Of a DNA stretch of 64,000 nucleotides, positions 34,266 to 44,835 are shown in pieces (position 1 is the stretch's first letter; every line of letters begins with the position of its first letter). The DNA lies in NCBI GenBank assembly GCA_963921935.1, contig OY998175.1, positions 266,593,709-266,657,708 on the forward strand, written 5' to 3'. The position numbers and the translations under genes are program-made. Origin of the DNA: Galeruca laticollis (lineage: Eukaryota; Arthropoda; Insecta; Coleoptera; Chrysomelidae). The notes beneath the pieces were generated by a model that saw nothing but the letters and a program-made list of their open reading frames with translations, did no database searches and was not told the DNA's origin.

Positions 34266-36816
34266 TTCTTTTTTTTATTCAATAAATCAGCAATCAAAAT
34301 ACATGGTATTCTATCAGCTAATGTGCTGGCATATGACCTAACTATGGGAAGAAGCTGAGGTCAACTAGCGTGATGAGGTCCTCTCCAGCGAAGGGACCTT
34401 CTGCTTCCTGTTAATTTCGCAGGTCAGTTGGCCATCGTCGTTTTAATCTTCTTATTACATCATTCTCAAGGAGCGGTTGTAGCAAAGGATTTGTATGGGT
34501 TTCTAGTTTCTTATGGTGGCTAGCACTTCTTTCATGAATGACTTCTTTTACTGTTAAGATCATTGTGGATCATTTTATTTGTTATATACCATGGGGGATT
34601 AACAATATTTCTTAGTATTTTAGACTGGCTTCTTTGTACAATTACTATGTTGGATTTACCGGCCCATCCCCATATTTCGATGCCCTAGGTCCATATAGGT
34701 TTAATTATTGCCTTATATAATAGGATTTTATTTTCGATGGAAAGAGAAGACTTCCGTCCAATTAGCCAGTAAATATCTCTACTTCTTAGGTCTATTTGTT
34801 TTCGTTTCTTCTGGATATGTTCCTTCCAGTTCAATTTGGCATCTAGATGTAAGCCCATATATTTCACTGATGTCGATTGTGGGATTTGTCTGTTATTTAA
34901 CTGTGTTGGATGACATACGTCTTTTCTTAGAGTAAAGGTTATATTGTGATGATGTTTAGTGATAATGGGAGATCTGAGGTAAACAAGATATATAATAGTG
35001 GACCAAGGACACTGCCTTGTGGTACACCCGAGTTGATAGGCAGCATAACAGATACGTCTCCTTTTATTCGTACTCTGAATTGGCGATTGTTTAAATAAGA
35101 TTCGAATAGTTTGAAGAATGTTGGTAAATGTTTTTTAATCTTGTATAATAGTCCAACATGCCAAATCCTATCGAAGGCCTGTCCAACGTCTAGAAATACT
35201 GAGGTACAATAATCTTTGGTGTTTAGAGAATTTAGTATTGTGTGAGTTATGTGGTGACACTGTTGGATTGTGGAGTGGACTCGTCGGAATCCAAACTGAA
35301 ATTCAGGTATCCAATTGCTGGCATCAGAATCAGGATCAATTTTTCGAAGAATCAGTTTCTCTAATAATTTTGATATAGTTGAAAGCAGACTGATAGGTCG
35401 ATAAGATTTTACTTCATGTGGGTCGTTCCCAGGTTTAAGTATTAGGATTATTTCAGCAATTTTGAGTTTTTCTGGCCAATATTGGATAATTGCATTAAAT
35501 AGGTAAGTGAGGAGTACTATACCCTTTCGCGGTAACTCTTTTAACATCTTTGGAGTTATTAAATCCATTCCTGGGGCTTTCTTAATGTTTTATTTCATTT
35601 GCTATGTCTTTTGGTCTAATCAGGTCTATTGTTTGGTTTGTTTGGATAGGGAGTTCTAGAAATTCCGTAATTTCTATGTCTGGTATTGTGTTGTGAGGTT
35701 TGTAGATTTCTGAGAGGTGCTTAGCGAATGCATCTGCCTTTTCTTTATCTGATTTGGCCCACTTCTCTTCAGCATGTGTGTGTTTTTAGTCGTAGTGGAG
35801 GAGATGTTAATGTGGGTTTATTTTTAGACTTTACTGGCTTCCAAATAGAGTTATCAAAACTATTTAAATTAGACATATGGGTTTTAAAGGACTCTTCTTT
35901 CATTGCCATTAATTTAGTTTTCAATTCGTTGCTGAGTTTATTGAAGTTCCTTTTATCTGCAGGATTATGACTCATTTGCCATTTTGCCCTCGCTACTAGT
36001 GTCTTAATTTCTAGAGGTATATTCATAACGTCTTTTCTAACTACTATTTCAGGAGTTATTTGTTGCCCTGTCTCTTGCAGTAGATTTATGAAATCGTTTG
36101 TAGCTTTCTCGATTTCATTTGGGTTTTTGAGGCTTATGTTTAGGTGTGTTTCTTCATTTGGTTTATGTTTATAGTTCCAATTGGTTTTGAAGTTGTGTAG
36201 TGTAGGTGTAGTTTGAATGTGTATGGGGCACGTACTGATAGTCAGAATTACTGGCGAATGATCCGAAGATAGATCATAGCTTGGAATAATATCTGTGTAT
36301 GCTGGAGAGGTGCCATTAGTGACAAAGAAATCTAGCAGGTGTGGCAGTTTATTTATATCGGTTGGCTAGTATGTTGGTGTTCCAGTGGACAAAAAGGAGT
36401 ATCTTTTTTCCTGTATTACTTTAGATAGTTCTCTTCCTTTTGTGGTAGTTATTCGAGATCCCCACATCTGATGTTTACTATTGTAGTCTCCACCTGCTAT
36501 AAATCTTGAACCAAGTGTGTTGAAAAATGATTCAAACTGATCTTTTTTTAGGTTATGCTCCGGGGGACAGTAAACTGCAGTAATCGTTATCTCGTATGGT
36601 ATTGTATTTACTCGAATTGATGTGGCTTGTACAATCCGGATTATTTGTGTAGTAAATTTCATAGAATGGTATCCTGAAGTAAGATTTATTAGTAAAACGG
36701 GTTTCACTGATTAGAAGAATGTCAATTGAGTTTTGTCTAAGAAATAACTAGACTTCATCCCTGTGTTGAACAAGGCCGTTAGCATTCCACAATGCAACTC
36801 TGAGAAACTTAGCCAT
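34266..36816 (-). pseudogene. Jockey-like LINE ORF2 (endonuclease-RT), inactivated
   Basis: From the ATG at 36814-36816 the minus strand reads MAKFLRVALWNANGLVQHRD, the classic start of an APE endonuclease. It is followed by a stop at codon 22. Endonuclease motifs ISETRF, AVYCPPEH and FIAGGDYNSKHQMWGS follow (to ~36366). The RT part (35568-34939) has DLITPKMLKELP, YRPISLLSTISKLLEKL, FGFRRVHSTIQQ, TSVFLDVGQAFDRIW and SGVPQGSVLGPLLYILF. The sequence then jumps to NITFTLRKDV and KYMGLHLDAKLNWKEHI: the block that should carry the catalytic FADD is missing. A T8 run at 34269-34276 (poly(A) on the element strand) marks the 3' end. Confidence 0.88.
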
Positions 36817-37078
36817 TAATTAATTTGTTGATAAGCATTGTCAACATGTTGAGAACCATACTATTCTGCTGTATTAACTGGTTAAACATAGCTTTAAACT
36901 CATCTAAGAATTTATTTAATGTCATTGAAGATTCTTCATCATTAGCTCTATTATGTATTTCTACTCCTGCAGTTGCCTGCGCGTAGCTCCTATTAGTATG
37001 TCTGGGCTGAGGTTGTTGGCCTTGATCAGTTGATTTTGTATTGTGTGTGTGTCATAGTAATCCTATTATTATTTATCT
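36817..37078 (-). other. ORF1-ORF2 junction of the LINE
   Basis: About 260 bp of ORF1 C-terminal sequence. In broken frames it reads, for example, ANYRGC...YQKNYKVKIN, then a Gln-rich stretch (QGQQPQPRHTNR). No independent gene. Confidence 0.5.
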
Positions 37079-38247
37079 TTACTTTATAGTTTTTTTGGTA
37101 GAATTCGCAGCCCCTGTAATTAGCTGAATGACCACCTCCACAAAGACCACATGTAGCTGGCGTACTTTTACTTTTTTTACAATTTGCTGTGCTGTGTGGC
37201 CACCACATGTAACGCATAGGTATGGCCTATTACAGTGGGTTTTCGTACGGCTATATAATTGACAGCTTGTACATTGAGCTAATTTGTTGTCTTTTTTTGG
37301 TGGTTCTATTTGTATGAAACTATTTAGAAGCCTAGTTATTTCGTAATATTTTTTATTGTTATCAGGAGGTTCCAAATCGACGTAAAACATGTTGAGAGGT
37401 TCCTTGGTTATTCGATGTTTAACATTGACTATATTTCTTACATTGTAGCCTGTTTTAATTAATTCATCCTTTATATCTTTCAAGTCTATTGAATGGTGCA
37501 AATATTTAATAACGACACGATAGGATCTCTCTTCCTTGGGTTGGTACGTATGATGGATTATATTATTTTCTCTCATGCAACTAGCCAGCTTTCTATATGT
37601 ATCCGGATTTTGACAGCAAATTGTTATAGTGTCATTTGCCATGATTCTTGTTGTGTATTCCTCGGCTTCAATTATATCGCTTAGTTTTTTTTCATCTCCG
37701 GTAAATTGACTACTCCATATACAAATATGGGAGGAGGTTTACTTATTTCAGTGTTTTCACCATCATTATTGTTATTATTGGAACCATCTGTTTATGAATT
37801 TAGTACCGTGTACTTATTGTTAAGTGAAATTTCTTCTTCAACATTTTTACTATTTCTGTATTTCCTTCTTTTCGTTCCTTTGACCACTTGCCATGGATTT
37901 TCTTGAGCAGAATAAATGTTATCTTCATCTTCGCTGGTAGAAGTCATTCTTGAATACGGCGTATTATGTATTTGAGTATTTGAATGATTACTAGATGATT
38001 GTTGCATATTTAAATATTGTTCTTGATTTGGCGGAATGTAATACTGGTTTGATTGTGAAGGACACAGTGATTGCATTGGTTGAGAAGAAATCATTTGTGA
38101 AGGTATGCCATTGTTGAATATTGCATAACCCTGTATATTATTTGGTGTTTGGAACATCGGAATATATGTTTGACCTTGTACATTATTTTGTCTTGATTGA
38201 ACTTGTGGAGAGCTCAAAAAACCCGGCCCATTACCAGTTGGCATCAT
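37079..38247 (-). pseudogene. Jockey-like LINE ORF1 (gag-like, zinc knuckles), frame-broken
   Basis: Two frames together make ORF1. 38247-37792 begins MMPTGNGPGFLSSPQVQSRQ, a Gln/Asn/Ser-rich N-terminus, and ends with AQENPWQVVKGTKRRKYRNS. 37642-37079 has the pre-knuckle domain (KYLHHSIDLKDIKDELIKTG, YNVRNIVNVKHRIT, FYVDLEPPDNNK) and then CTSCQLYSRTKTHCNRPYLC. In a shifted frame CGLCGGGHSANYRGCEFY completes the CCHC knuckles. The role in living elements is RNA binding in the LINE RNP. ORF1 lies directly upstream of the ORF2 remnant on the same strand, as in Jockey. Confidence 0.82.
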
Positions 38248-38563
38248 TTTTAGATTGTATTTAATTTATTGTTTGTACACAGTATAAAAAGTATAAATTC
38301 GCTTTTTAGTCCTTTCTGTTTTTATGCAAACTATTATCACTAATATTCCGTCGCGATAAATGCTATTTATCAGAACATGTTCACTCGACGAAAGTAAAAC
38401 CGATACTATTTCTAATTCTTGAATGAAATCTAGTTCTTATTTCTTGTCGCAAATATGTAGTACTTCTAGTTCTGTCCTAGGTGTTAACAAATGTTTCGTG
38501 TCACGTAGATGTTTTCCATAATGGTATTTCTCTGGTTGTTTCAATCTATATGCTCGTAAGTGT

Positions 38564-39868
38564 TGTAATAAGCACAAAATATGGCAAGGAAATTTGGAAT
38601 ACCCTATATAGATATTATTTTCTTTAAATCAAATATCAGTTGAATTCAATTTATTATAAAATAACATAAAACGACCTAGAGCTAGAAAGAGTAATCAAAC
38701 AATTTAAACAAACCACAGGGTCGACGCGAAAATAATTGAATCAAAAACACACCGATGTTTTGATTATCCAAAAAAATACAGACAAATTTTGCAACTTAGC
38801 AAAAAGAAATTAATTAAAATTAACCTTCAATCATGAAAACAAAAAATTAAAAAAACCAGAGCAAAATGAATTGGATGTTTTGAATAACAAACCTCGTCCC
38901 AAATTATTAGAAATAAATAGAAAGAAAATTTGGACGATGAGAGTCAGAGAGTTGACAGGCAGCAAGAGTGCGGCCTAAAAAAACTCCCGGTTGCGACGGA
39001 CCGAGTGTGAACAGTGATTTTTTTAGTGATTGTCGCGACGTATAGAAAGCATATATAGTCTATCATAGCTAATCTTTTTTTTTCTGTGACGTTCGACGAA
39101 GATATTTCAAACCGTAAGTTTTTGAACCTGATGTTTGTTTCTTTTGAACCAAAAATCATATGAGTATTGATTTAATTTTATGTGTCCGACGATGCATCCT
39201 GGTCATATACGTGCACTACTGAGGCTTGAACCCTATACTACTGTATTCATAAGTGTATGTTTCATAAATTTTATTCAAGGGTTTTTTTTGTTTTATGCAG
39301 AGATATTTATTTACGCAAACCGTCTATTTGTGCTATAATCAGGGAAATATATTTTCAGTACATGAAATATGTTTAATTATAAACTTGTTGCGCTCTAATG
39401 TTTTATTCAGAGTTATTTGTTAACGCAAACCGTCTATTTATGCTATAATCAGGAAAAGATATTTTCAGTCCATAAAAATAAGCGTAATTGTACCTTAATT
39501 TACATTCTCTAATCAATAGGATTTCATTTATTTATTCGAACCTTATCGGGCTACGGAATTTTTCACTCGGTCAGCAGGGAGGCCGGTATGTAAAATCAGC
39601 TAATTGTTATGTTATGAAATTTCACTTTCTAATAAAATCCTGACCACTCTCTCTGACGAATGAACTCCGTTGTTCTTACCGGACGTTAACTGTAAAAGAG
39701 GGCGATTGTATTTCAGGAACCCCTCTGGAGTTCTATTTGAGCACCGGTGAATTACCGCTATTCATATATTGTATTTACATCTATTTATGTATATTATATT
39801 TTGTACTTTCGTATTTACATCTATTTATGTGTATTTATGTTTTGCGCTTTTGTATTTGCATTTATTTG

Positions 39869-39872
<4 letters not shown>
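38564..39872 (+). repeat. Satellite-carrying repeat family, copy A (5' part)
   Basis: Starts GTAATAAGCACAAAATATGGC and matches 58470-59800 in order: ACCCTATATAGATAT, AAAACGACCTAGAGC, AAAACACACCGATGTTTTGATTATC, GAATAACAAACCTCGTCCCAAAT, then two copies of a ~110-bp tandem unit (39299 and ~39410: GATATTTATTTACGCAAACCGTC ... TAATCAGG). A 36-40-bp TTTGTA(C)TTT(C)GTATTTACATCTATTTATG tandem follows up to a (TA)n at 39873. The same tandem resumes at 43574, so copy A is split there. No coding capacity seen. Confidence 0.75.

Positions 39873-39904
<32 letters not shown>
39873..39904. repeat. (TA)n tract inside the repeat family
   Basis: Pure TA repeat. Left side is copy A of the satellite family, right side an unrelated 1.9-kb segment. 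Confidence 0.95.
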
Positions 39905-39908
<4 letters not shown>

Positions 39909-41828
39909 CATAGAGTAAAACAACACCCTGTATACCGAACATAAAATAAAAAAACTACTTATTTCAAGAAATAAAAATTTTTGAAATTTCATTTTTTTTA
40001 AAAGATTATCTAAAAAAGGAGACAATCTGTACCATGTACTATTCAATAGAGAAAGCATCTAACTGTATAATTTAAAATAAGATTTGAAAAAACATTTGTG
40101 AAATGAATTAACAAAATCTCTATAAACCTACAAGACGAAATATTAGAACCTTGTTACATATACAAATGGAAATGATAATCCTTTATTTTATTGTCAAGGT
40201 AAATAAATAGTGAGATTCTTTTTAAAATGAATATTAGGGTTTGAAGGACATGTAAATAAGATTTTATAAATATTTAAAAACATTTCGATATAAGAAGTAA
40301 ACTGAAAAACATTAATTCTATGGAATGTGACATTTATTGAACGGTTTGACATTATGAACACATATTTTGTAAATTTGAAAATGTCATTTTGTAAACTAAA
40401 TGAAATATAATTTAAGAGACACAATATGAGTTAAAATCATTAAAGAACCTTAAAACAAAGCGTTTTCAAATGATAGATGGACAATTCACTATTTGAAATG
40501 AAATCTATAAAGAAAAGTTTTGATAACCAAATCTGATTGGTGGAATGTATTCAACAAACTTTTAATCTGCGACAAGTAGTTGTTAATAATAAAAAAATTG
40601 AAGGAGAAAAGTTTGTTGATTATACAGACTATTGACTAGGCAAAATTCTTTTTGGGTGGTAGAAAATTTGAGAAGCAGCAAAATTTTGGGAATTAAGAAA
40701 ACTTTTCGAAAAACAATATATTTGGCATCAAAATTCAGAAAAGAGAGATACATTGTACTTATGATATGGTAGATTATATATTTAAACAAGCAGATGTAGA
40801 AACTAAGAAACAATTTGGTAATTATGTTTGAATACTAACCGTATAATTGATATATAATACTTGATTAATATTTGTATGGTGGAATGGATATATCCACCAT
40901 ACCTTTTAGAAAGCTTTTGATTATGTAATTGGACTGAAATGTATTGATGTGGACGGGACATAGCATTGATTCCTGATTTTGTGTAAGCTGGACCAGTGAT
41001 GTGACAATTTCCAGAAGGTAACCTAAAATAAAGTAAAGGATAATTGAAGTGAATTACGACACAGGAATAAGGTATTTAGACTATTTTCATTACACATAAA
41101 AAAGGTTGAATAAAACTTACCAATTTAGTGAAAAAAATTGAACTTTGGTATTAAACAAACATTTACAACCATTGTGTTTCGCCATTTTGATATAATAATC
41201 GTTTATATAGAAGTTTCAGTATTATAAGATTTGTATTAAATGTTGCCTATTTTAGATTTGTATATAGAGATAATTTTTTCATGTGAGAACGTGATTTTGT
41301 TTGAATGAGTGGTCATAATAGATAGTAGGTTTTTTATTAATTTGTGTTTTGTAAAAGAACAATGTATTTGTCTATTCAAAATATTAAATAACGTTCTTTC
41401 TAGTTTGAAGAACATTGTAAAATTGTTTTTTGATATATTTTATTTCTTTGTGGTGATGGCTCCATCTAGTTTGAACCGTTGGTAGTTTAAACTGACATCT
41501 GTGAATAGTAAAAAGGTTCAACTTGAAACACAGGACCGTCTTAAGAATTTATTACGTATTATTAAACAAGCAAGTACATTTTTATTAACAAAATTTTTAA
41601 GAAGACAGAGATATTTAATCAAATCTAGGCGCTCATATTATAAATTGAATTTTTGTTTCTCTATACCTGAACCCTACTCTGAGGTTAAAGAGTTTCTCAT
41701 GTTTTTAAAATATAATCATTTTAGTAATAAAATTTTAAATTTTTACAATATACCGGGCAAATCAAAACTAAATGTAAATTAAAAGAATAATAACTATAAA
41801 TCATTATTTCTCTCCCCGTTCTATCCAG

Positions 41829-41832
<4 letters not shown>
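39905..41832. other. Unidentified 1.9-kb segment between (TA)n tracts
   Basis: AT-rich and without a recognised domain. A 93-codon plus-strand frame (41501-41782, MNSKKVQLETQDRLKNLLRI) is basic and unrecognised. A snap-back motif GTATGGTGGA...TCCACCATAC lies at 40873-40900. Both borders are TA repeats, so it is probably another insertion or a piece of one. Confidence 0.5.

Positions 41833-41920
<88 letters not shown>
41833..41920. repeat. (TA)n tract, left of the palindrome
   Basis: Nearly 90 bp of TA repeat with one GTAT interruption. Confidence 0.95.
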
Positions 41921-41922
<2 letters not shown>

Positions 41923-42023
41923 CAAGGTGGATATTTCGACCGTGGTTATTTCTAAATTACAATATTTTGTTGATTTTCGGGTTATTGCGGTCACTAGACT
42001 AATAAAACTCTTTTTAACTATTT

Positions 42024-42062
42024 ATTCAATATTTCGCTATATTTCATAGCTTCATCAGGAAT
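42024..42062 (-). ncRNA. Hammerhead ribozyme motif, PLE type (left arm)
   Basis: Exact mirror of 43413-43451 on the minus strand with the same core, stem II and stem I. Transcripts from the two arms would be complementary as well as ribozyme-bearing. Confidence 0.78.
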
Positions 42063-42342
42063 GAACTAAAATAACATAACAAATTTAAAATTACCTCACA
42101 AAACAACACAATTAAATAAAAATAACTTACAGATATTAGAGTACGTCCTCAAGTAACACAAACATTTAAATGGTTAAAACAGTACTGATTAAAAACGTTA
42201 ATGTATAAAATATAAAATAATTATTGCTAATTGATACTAGTTTTTTGCTGAAAAGGGTAAAATATCGTAAATAGAGTACTTGAAAGAATATATGTCTGCA
42301 AAACATTTCATTTGAAATGTACTCAATGGAAGATACACAGGT

Positions 42343-42726
42343 TTATAACAGATTTAAAATGTTACAGTATATGTTACTTAATTGATTAGTGTCTGTTTTG
42401 TAATTAATGTTGTTTTTTTGTTGTCTTTTTATGTGATACATTTCCAGAAACAAGCGGCTCTTGTAGTTATTTGAGTGACCAAGAATCTTTACCCCATAAA
42501 AGTCGAAAATATGTCCGGTTTTCTTATGGTGTTCCACAGTAGCACATCTGTTTTTGCCTAATCGGCAATCACTCTGGTGTAAAGTTATACGCTGCTTGAG
42601 CCATTGTGATGTTTGACCAATATATCTGCATTGACATTGACCACACGGTATCTCGTAAATAACGTTAGTGCTGTAAAGAATAGGTGTTTTATCCTTAAGT
42701 TTCGTAAATATATTAGAAATCTTTAA
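42343..42726 (-). pseudogene. PLE GIY-YIG endonuclease fragment (left arm)
   Basis: Mirror copy of 42749-43132 on the minus strand, encoding the same protein end with few substitutions (for example Tyr for Ser in DFYG, and a Cys-Gln-Cys-Arg-Tyr-Ile-Gly block). Confidence 0.88.
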
Positions 42727-42748
42727 TGGGATTGCAAAATATACCCCA

Positions 42749-43132
42749 TTAAAGATTCCTAATATATTTACGAAACTTAAGGATAAAACACCTATTCTTT
42801 ACAGCACTAACGTTATTTACGAGATACCGTGTGGTCAATGTCAATGCACATATATTGGTCAAACATCACTATGGCTCAAGCAGCGTATAACTTTACACCA
42901 GAGTGATTGCCGATTAGGCAAAAACAGATGTGCTACTGTGGAACACCATAAGAAAACCGGACATATTTTCGACTTTTCTGGGGTAAAGATTCTTGGTCAC
43001 TCAAATAACTACAAGAGCCGCTTGTTTCTGGAAATGTATCACATAAAAAGACAACAAAAAAACAACATTAATTACAAAACAGACACTAATCAATTAAGTA
43101 ACATATACTGTAACATTTTAAATCTGTTATAA
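42749..43132 (+). pseudogene. PLE GIY-YIG endonuclease fragment (right arm)
   Basis: A 127-residue open stretch without its upstream RT. It has a GIY-like NVIYEIPCGQCQCTYIGQTS (VIY and YIG separated by a CxxC-type pair), then LKQRITLHQSDCRL, the HHK...GH block EHHKKTGHIFDF, and KSRLFLEMYHIKRQQ with the conserved Glu, ending LNLL-stop. The order and Cys pattern are those of the endonuclease of EN+ Penelope-like elements, which nicks target DNA for insertion. The fragment starts exactly at the palindrome centre. Confidence 0.88.
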
Positions 43133-43412
43133 ACCTGTGTATCTTCCATTGAGTACATTTCAAATGAAATGTTTTGCAGACATATATTCTTTCAAGTACT
43201 CTATTTACGATATTTTACCCTTTTCAGCAAAAAACTAGTATCAATTAGCAATAATTATTTTATATTTTATACACTAACGTTTTTAATCAGTACTGTTTTA
43301 ACCATTTAAATGTTTGTGTTACTTGAGGACGTACTCTAATATCTGTAAGTTATTTTTATTTAATTGTGTTGTTTTGTGAGGTAATTTTAAATTTGTTATG
43401 TTATTTTAGTTC

Positions 43413-43451
43413 ATTCCTGATGAAGCTATGAAATATAGCGAAATATTGAAT
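43413..43451 (+). ncRNA. Hammerhead ribozyme motif, PLE type (right arm)
   Basis: Stem I 5' side AUUC (43413-43416), core CUGAUGA (43417-43423), one extra A, stem II GCUAU/AUAGC with five perfect pairs and loop GAAAU, GAA plus palindromic stem III AUAU (43443-43446), cleavage base U (43447), and stem I 3' side GAAU (43448-43451) pairing perfectly with AUUC. All invariant core bases are there. It lies ~280 bp after the endonuclease stop in the presumed terminal repeat, as known for Penelope-like elements. Confidence 0.78.
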
Positions 43452-43512
43452 AAATAGATAAAAAGAGTTTTATTAGTCTAGTGACCGCAATAACCCGAAT
43501 ATCAACAAAATA

Positions 43513-43517
<5 letters not shown>

Positions 43518-43573
<56 letters not shown>
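43518..43573. repeat. (TA)n tract, right of the palindrome
   Basis: TA repeat separating the palindrome from the continuation of copy A of the satellite family. Confidence 0.95.
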
Positions 43574-43574
<1 letters not shown>

Positions 43575-43700
43575 GCTTTTGTATTTATATTTATTTATGA
43601 GTATTAATATTTTGTGCATTTGTATTTAAATTTATTTTTGTGAATCTATATTTTGTATTTACATTTATTCATGTGTATCTATGTTTTGTACTTGTATTTA
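43574..43700 (+). repeat. Continuation of copy A: 36-40-bp tandem
   Basis: Three or four diverged copies of TTTGT(A)NTTGTATTTA(C/T)ATTTATTTATG(T/A)GTAT, the same unit as at 39765-39872. This shows that 39.9-43.5 kb was inserted at the TA tract. Confidence 0.7.
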
Positions 43701-43946
43701 GGTTTGTAATATTTCTGGGTTGTTCCTTATTTATTCCCACCGCTGTCACCAGTGTATTACTTCTGACCTTTATTTAATGAATTTCTCTTGCTCCTTTGGG
43801 GGTTGTATCCCGTTACCGCTGCCCCCACACTAATAGGTCGTTGGTATATCCCAATTGGTATCGGAACGGTATTATTTCTCTGTTTTTTTTCTGGTTGTAG
43901 TGACCGGAAGGGCCCTACTGTATACTCCTATCCCAGAAATATTTGC

Positions 43947-44115
43947 AGCGTGCTGTCACCAGTGCCTCACGGCACAAAATTTAGAACCAGGAATCTTCCT
44001 GCGGGTTACCTCGGCGGAGGGGTTTTCCAGGCACGAGCGGTCAAGGTCTTCGTGGGGCCCTTGGGCTTATACAATGTGCCAAGTCTGAGTTCGAATGCAG
44101 GTCGAGTCAGCCCGT
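43947..44115 (-). repeat. Satellite-family 3' module, copy B (minus)
   Basis: Inverted relative of 45640-45856 and 59840-60059. Shared blocks on the minus strand are GGCTTGGCACATTGTATAAGCCC-like, GGCCCCACGAAGACC, CGCTCGTGCC, GGTAACCCGCAGGAAGATTCCTGG and CACTGGTGACAGCACGCT. The ORFs at 43788-44138 are by-products. Confidence 0.7.
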
Positions 44116-44149
44116 TCTATTTGCTGATACGAGGGTAAGGGTTTTTGTT

Positions 44150-44835
44150 AATGGAAATAAACTGGAAGGATAAGTATGTACAAGTATATATTACAAAATA
44201 GTAGTGAGTCATACATAACAACAAATTTTTGAAGTCGAATAAAATATAATAATTGTGAATTTTGGATATCCTATACAATATAAGATAACAAAATATCGAA
44301 CAGGACTTTCGGAATTAAATCAGAATAAATACGATATCCTATACACTATAGTAATTCATATATAACAACAGAATTTTGAAATCGAATAAAGTAATTATGA
44401 TATCTCGTGAAATTGGATACCCTGTACAATATAGTAAATAATATTTCAACAAACTTTGGCAATAGTTATGATCTATCGGGTATGTGGATATCCTGTACAA
44501 TAATAAGGTAATAATATATCGGACGAGACTTTTTAAATCAGAATAAATACGATACCCTGTACACTATAGTAAATCATATATATCAACAAAATTTTGGAAT
44601 CGAATAAAATAATTATTATTCTCGTGAAATTTGATAACCTGTACAATATAGTAAATAATCTATCAACAAACTTGGGCAATCTAGTAGATTAATTATGATA
44701 TCTCGGGTATGTGGATATCCTGTACAATAATAAGGTAATAAAATTTCGGACGAGACTTTTTGGAATTAAATCAGAATAAATATTATATCCTGTACTATAT
44801 AATATCCTTGCACAAATACAGAAAACAAATATATA
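44150..44835. repeat. Higher-order tandem repeat (~80-bp subunits, ~245-bp period)
   Basis: A recurring anchor GATATCCTGTACAATA(TA) appears at ~44267, 44334, 44407, 44488, 44551, 44635, 44708 and 44785 in variants. It alternates with blocks TCAACAAAATTTTGGAATCGAATAAA, GGACGAGACTTTTTGGAATT and ATCTCGGGTATGTG. Blocks recur in the same order about every 240 bp, so roughly 2.5 higher-order units are present. Confidence 0.75.

Larger units (their letters stand above)
41961..43514. repeat. 1.55-kb near-perfect palindrome of a Penelope-like element
   Basis: Arms 41961-42730 and 42745-43514 are inverted copies with a 14-bp spacer. Positions mirror exactly about 42737.5 (for example ATTC at 42024 and GAAT at 43451), so there are almost no indels. 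I saw only a few mismatches, such as FDFYG versus FDFSG in the ORF. Each arm holds a PLE GIY-YIG endonuclease end and a hammerhead motif, with endonuclease 5' sides meeting head-to-head at the centre. (TA)n tracts lie within 40 bp of both outer ends. Confidence 0.93.

Noticed and set aside
39825..40058. ORF containing an (IY)n run
   Set aside because: Produced by translation of the TA microsatellite.
43788..44138. A 116-codon plus-strand ORF
   Set aside because: It reads through the inverted 3' module of the satellite family, which has no coding frame conserved in its other two copies.
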